Shown piece after piece: positions 61,980 to 64,000 of a DNA stretch of 64,000 nucleotides (positions are counted from its first letter, which is position 1; the number at the start of each line of letters is the position of its first letter). The stretch covers positions 682,001-746,000 of the forward strand of contig NAJO01000020.1 of the NCBI GenBank assembly GCA_002077065.1. The letters run 5' to 3'. The notes below the pieces were generated by a model. The model saw nothing but the letters and a program-made list of their open reading frames with translations. It made no database searches and had not been told where the DNA came from. A program made the position numbers and the translations under genes. The stretch comes from Cryoendolithus antarcticus (lineage: Eukaryota > Ascomycota > Dothideomycetes > Cladosporiales > Cladosporiaceae).

Positions 61980-64000
61980 TCAGACATACTCCCTCTCCAC
62001 AAAGCTCTTGATCAACCCCTCAGGCGACGCCTCATACTCCCTCAACTCAACCTTGTCCCCCTCCAAGAACGTGTTCGCCTGCACAAACACTTTCCTCGGC
62101 TTCGCCTGCCTCAGCACCTCAGGCCTCAGCTTCTCCGCCCACCACTCTCCAACATGCGTGACACCTTCGTACAGCTCCTTCCCATTCTTCAGATCTGCTG
62201 TGGCTTTGTAGACGTGCAGCTTCTGGAGGAACTTGTTGACGGCTGGGCGGCCGTGAGTCTCGATCTTGGTTCGATCGAGATGGATCGTGAGGTCTGATAG
62301 GTCATCGGACTTGTGTTGGAGCTCACAGAATTCATTGCCGGCGGAGAGGAAGACTTGGAGGATGGCATACCGCGCCTGCATGTGGGCTTGTCCCTAAAGT
62401 CGTTGTCAGTATGTTTTCAGCGAATTTGCCACAGAGATTATAGTACTTACCCATTTCCGAGCGTTGGGATCCCAGAATTGCAATGCCGCGATACCTGCTC
62501 TCGCCATTTGCAAGTAGCAGACATACATCACGTCCCCAGCCACGCCGTTGAGGTCCTGCAATGGTCAGTCCCATTCTTCTGACTCGTGCATGGTCTCAGG
62601 CACTTACCTCATTTCCATTGCCGAACCCGAAGATCTCGAGAATGTCATACAAGGGGCACAAGCTCATGGCCACACACTCCGCTCTGCACTCCTCATAACT
62701 CGGTCCCATTCCGCCGAAGACCGAACCCCAGGTCTCGCCTGGCTTATACCAAGTCGAGATTGGCTTGCCGTCCACTGGACTGACGGGAGGGTTCTGAAGG
62801 TCGAAGTTATGCCTACCAGGGGCTGTCTCTTGGAGGAGCTTACCGCAGCCATGGCCCAGCAATTCATGCAGGCCTACCTGAACCTCAAAAGCGCCGTCCT
62901 TGTACTTATCGAAGACAACCTGATCGCTGTCTTTGATGAAAGGGATCTTCTCCTTGGGCGCAGCGGCGGAGAGGACGTTGCCGAGGGAGACATTCTTGAA
63001 GCCGTAATCTTGACGGATATCGTCATAGTTGGGGATGTTGACTATTCTGGAGTCAGCCTCACGCTTCGATGAAGTCTGGAAAGCATGCCAAGCATACTTC
63101 CAGCAGGTATGCCAGCCCCAGCAAAGGTCAAGACCTCCAACGAGCTGAAGTCGGGGCTCAAGAACTTGTCTTTTTCGAAGTCCTTGCCCCAAGGTAGCCT
63201 GGGAATCTGGCTCGGCGCACTTTCGACAAGCGTCGCAAAAGCTTTCGTCCGCTCCTTATTTACCATAGCTACCAGCCTGTAACGGATCAGCGCGAGCTCA
63301 ATTCCGCCTACCACTGCTACTCACCCCTCCCACTCCCCTCTCAGTCCACTGGGGTCTCTGTACGTTTCAATGAAGCCCACATTCGCCTCCACCATTGGTC
63401 CCATGTCTTTTACCCAATGTCTCTGACTCTGTTTGTGCGCCTCCATCGAGCCATCGTGGAAAGCTTTGACATACTCGCCCTGCATAGCCCTCTCCTCGTG
63501 ATTGGCAGCGAATTCCTGAGCCTTAGTGAGGTTCTCGGCAATCTTTGCCATCTCGACGTGGTGATCGCCGAATACCAACTTGAGCTTTTTGCCCTCCAGG
63601 GGCGCAGGAAGAGTCCATTCCGAGTCTTTGACATCACGGACTTCGGGATCGGTAACAGCGGAAGCGATGAGCACTTCAAAGTCTCCTGACTTGGTCTTGC
63701 GAAGGCGTGTGTTCTCAGGAAGAAGCTTCTTCTTCTTCAGAAACTCAGCGGTGGCATTGATCTCCTCGGTGGTAATATCCGGAGAATCAGGGTAGTAGGT
63801 CGAGACATGGCCCTTGTCCGGGAAGCCCAGGTGCATGCGCGAGATGCTCGATTCGTAGAGGTCGTCTTTAAAGGACTCGTAGAGTTTCTCGGCTGGTGGG
63901 GAGGCTTTGGCGAGGGTGGCGAAGCTTTCCTTTGGCAGACGAGGAATGAACTTGGAGTCGCCGAAGGATTTGTAGTTGCCGCAGTTGCCTAGAAATTGAG
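61980..64000 (-). CDS. DPP3: Dipeptidyl peptidase III (M49), partial at right edge
   Basis: Minus-strand exons are 63325 to beyond 64000, 63098-63276, 62608-63041, 62451-62555 and 61980-62393, all GT-AG and in phase. The 5' part lies beyond the window. Visible from the edge: [83 protein letters not shown] and [11 protein letters not shown]. The zinc motif HELLGH is encoded at about 62851-62868 and the third ligand region EECRAEC at about 62675-62695; HELLGH plus EECRAE is the M49 signature. The end of the protein ([17 protein letters not shown]) looks complete. The enzyme removes N-terminal dipeptides in the cytosol. In mammals it also influences KEAP1-NRF2; no such role is implied here. Confidence 0.95.

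Noticed and set aside
1..64000. CRISPR arrays, transposons, secondary-metabolite gene cluster
   Set aside because: No regular repeat-spacer structure, transposase or reverse transcriptase fragments, or polyketide/peptide synthase genes were seen; lone MFS, DUF1772 and SnoaL-like genes are far apart and do not form a cluster.

Overview
The window looks like nuclear chromosomal DNA of a filamentous ascomycete (Pezizomycotina). A Dothideomycete of the Mycosphaerellales type is my best guess, inferred from gene style and not proven. Reasons: GT-AG introns mostly of 45-90 bases, single-copy eukaryotic housekeeping genes on both strands without operons, fungal-only families (verprolin, Byr4-type GAP, DUF6699, DUF1772, fungal transcription-factor domain), and fungal versions of HIR1, RIC1, CLF1, PRP31, TMA17 and NAS6. 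I recognise no transposon, viral relic, CRISPR array, rRNA or tRNA. Gene models were built by hand from reading frames and splice sites. Exon joins were checked for phase, and starts are set at ATG codons.

Layout. 0-5 kb: 3' part of a Cys-rich single-pass membrane protein, an F-box protein and a DUF6699 protein. 5-18.8 kb: SCY1 pseudokinase and a mitochondrial branched-chain aminotransferase (divergent), an MFS transporter, a second F-box protein, a CIA30-domain protein and a short-zipper bZIP factor. 18.8-23.1 kb: a 4.4-kb stretch with no recognisable gene. 23.1-40 kb: dense housekeeping block of TMA17-like, verprolin/CLF1 (divergent), HD-domain hydratase-like, gluconokinase, DUF1772, a mitochondrial protein of unknown function/HIR1 (divergent), and PRP31/U1-type zinc finger protein (divergent). 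39.7-41.4 kb: two tandem SnoaL-like paralogues. 42.8-52.2 kb: fungal transcription-factor-domain protein, RIC1 diverging from a damaged TRAPPC11, and a NAS6/gankyrin homologue. 52.2-54.9 kb: gene-free. 54.9-64 kb: Byr4/Bfa1-like SIN/MEN GAP, casein kinase II beta, stomatin-like protein 2 and dipeptidyl peptidase III, the last running off the right edge.

Functional themes. Three genes belong to pre-mRNA splicing (CLF1, PRP31, U1-type zinc finger protein), and two of them share a 259-bp head-to-head promoter. Two belong to Golgi Rab-GEF complexes (RIC1 for Ypt6/Rab6, TRAPPC11 for the TRAPP Ypt1/Rab1 machinery) and also lie head to head. Two are proteasome assembly chaperone families (TMA17/Adc17 and NAS6).

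The observation most worth checking is the TRAPPC11 homologue. It appears to lack most of its central foie-gras region and has an in-frame TGA in otherwise continuous coding sequence. I did not find a convincing previously undescribed system. The rest is ordinary fungal core genome with a few structural oddities, listed as findings.
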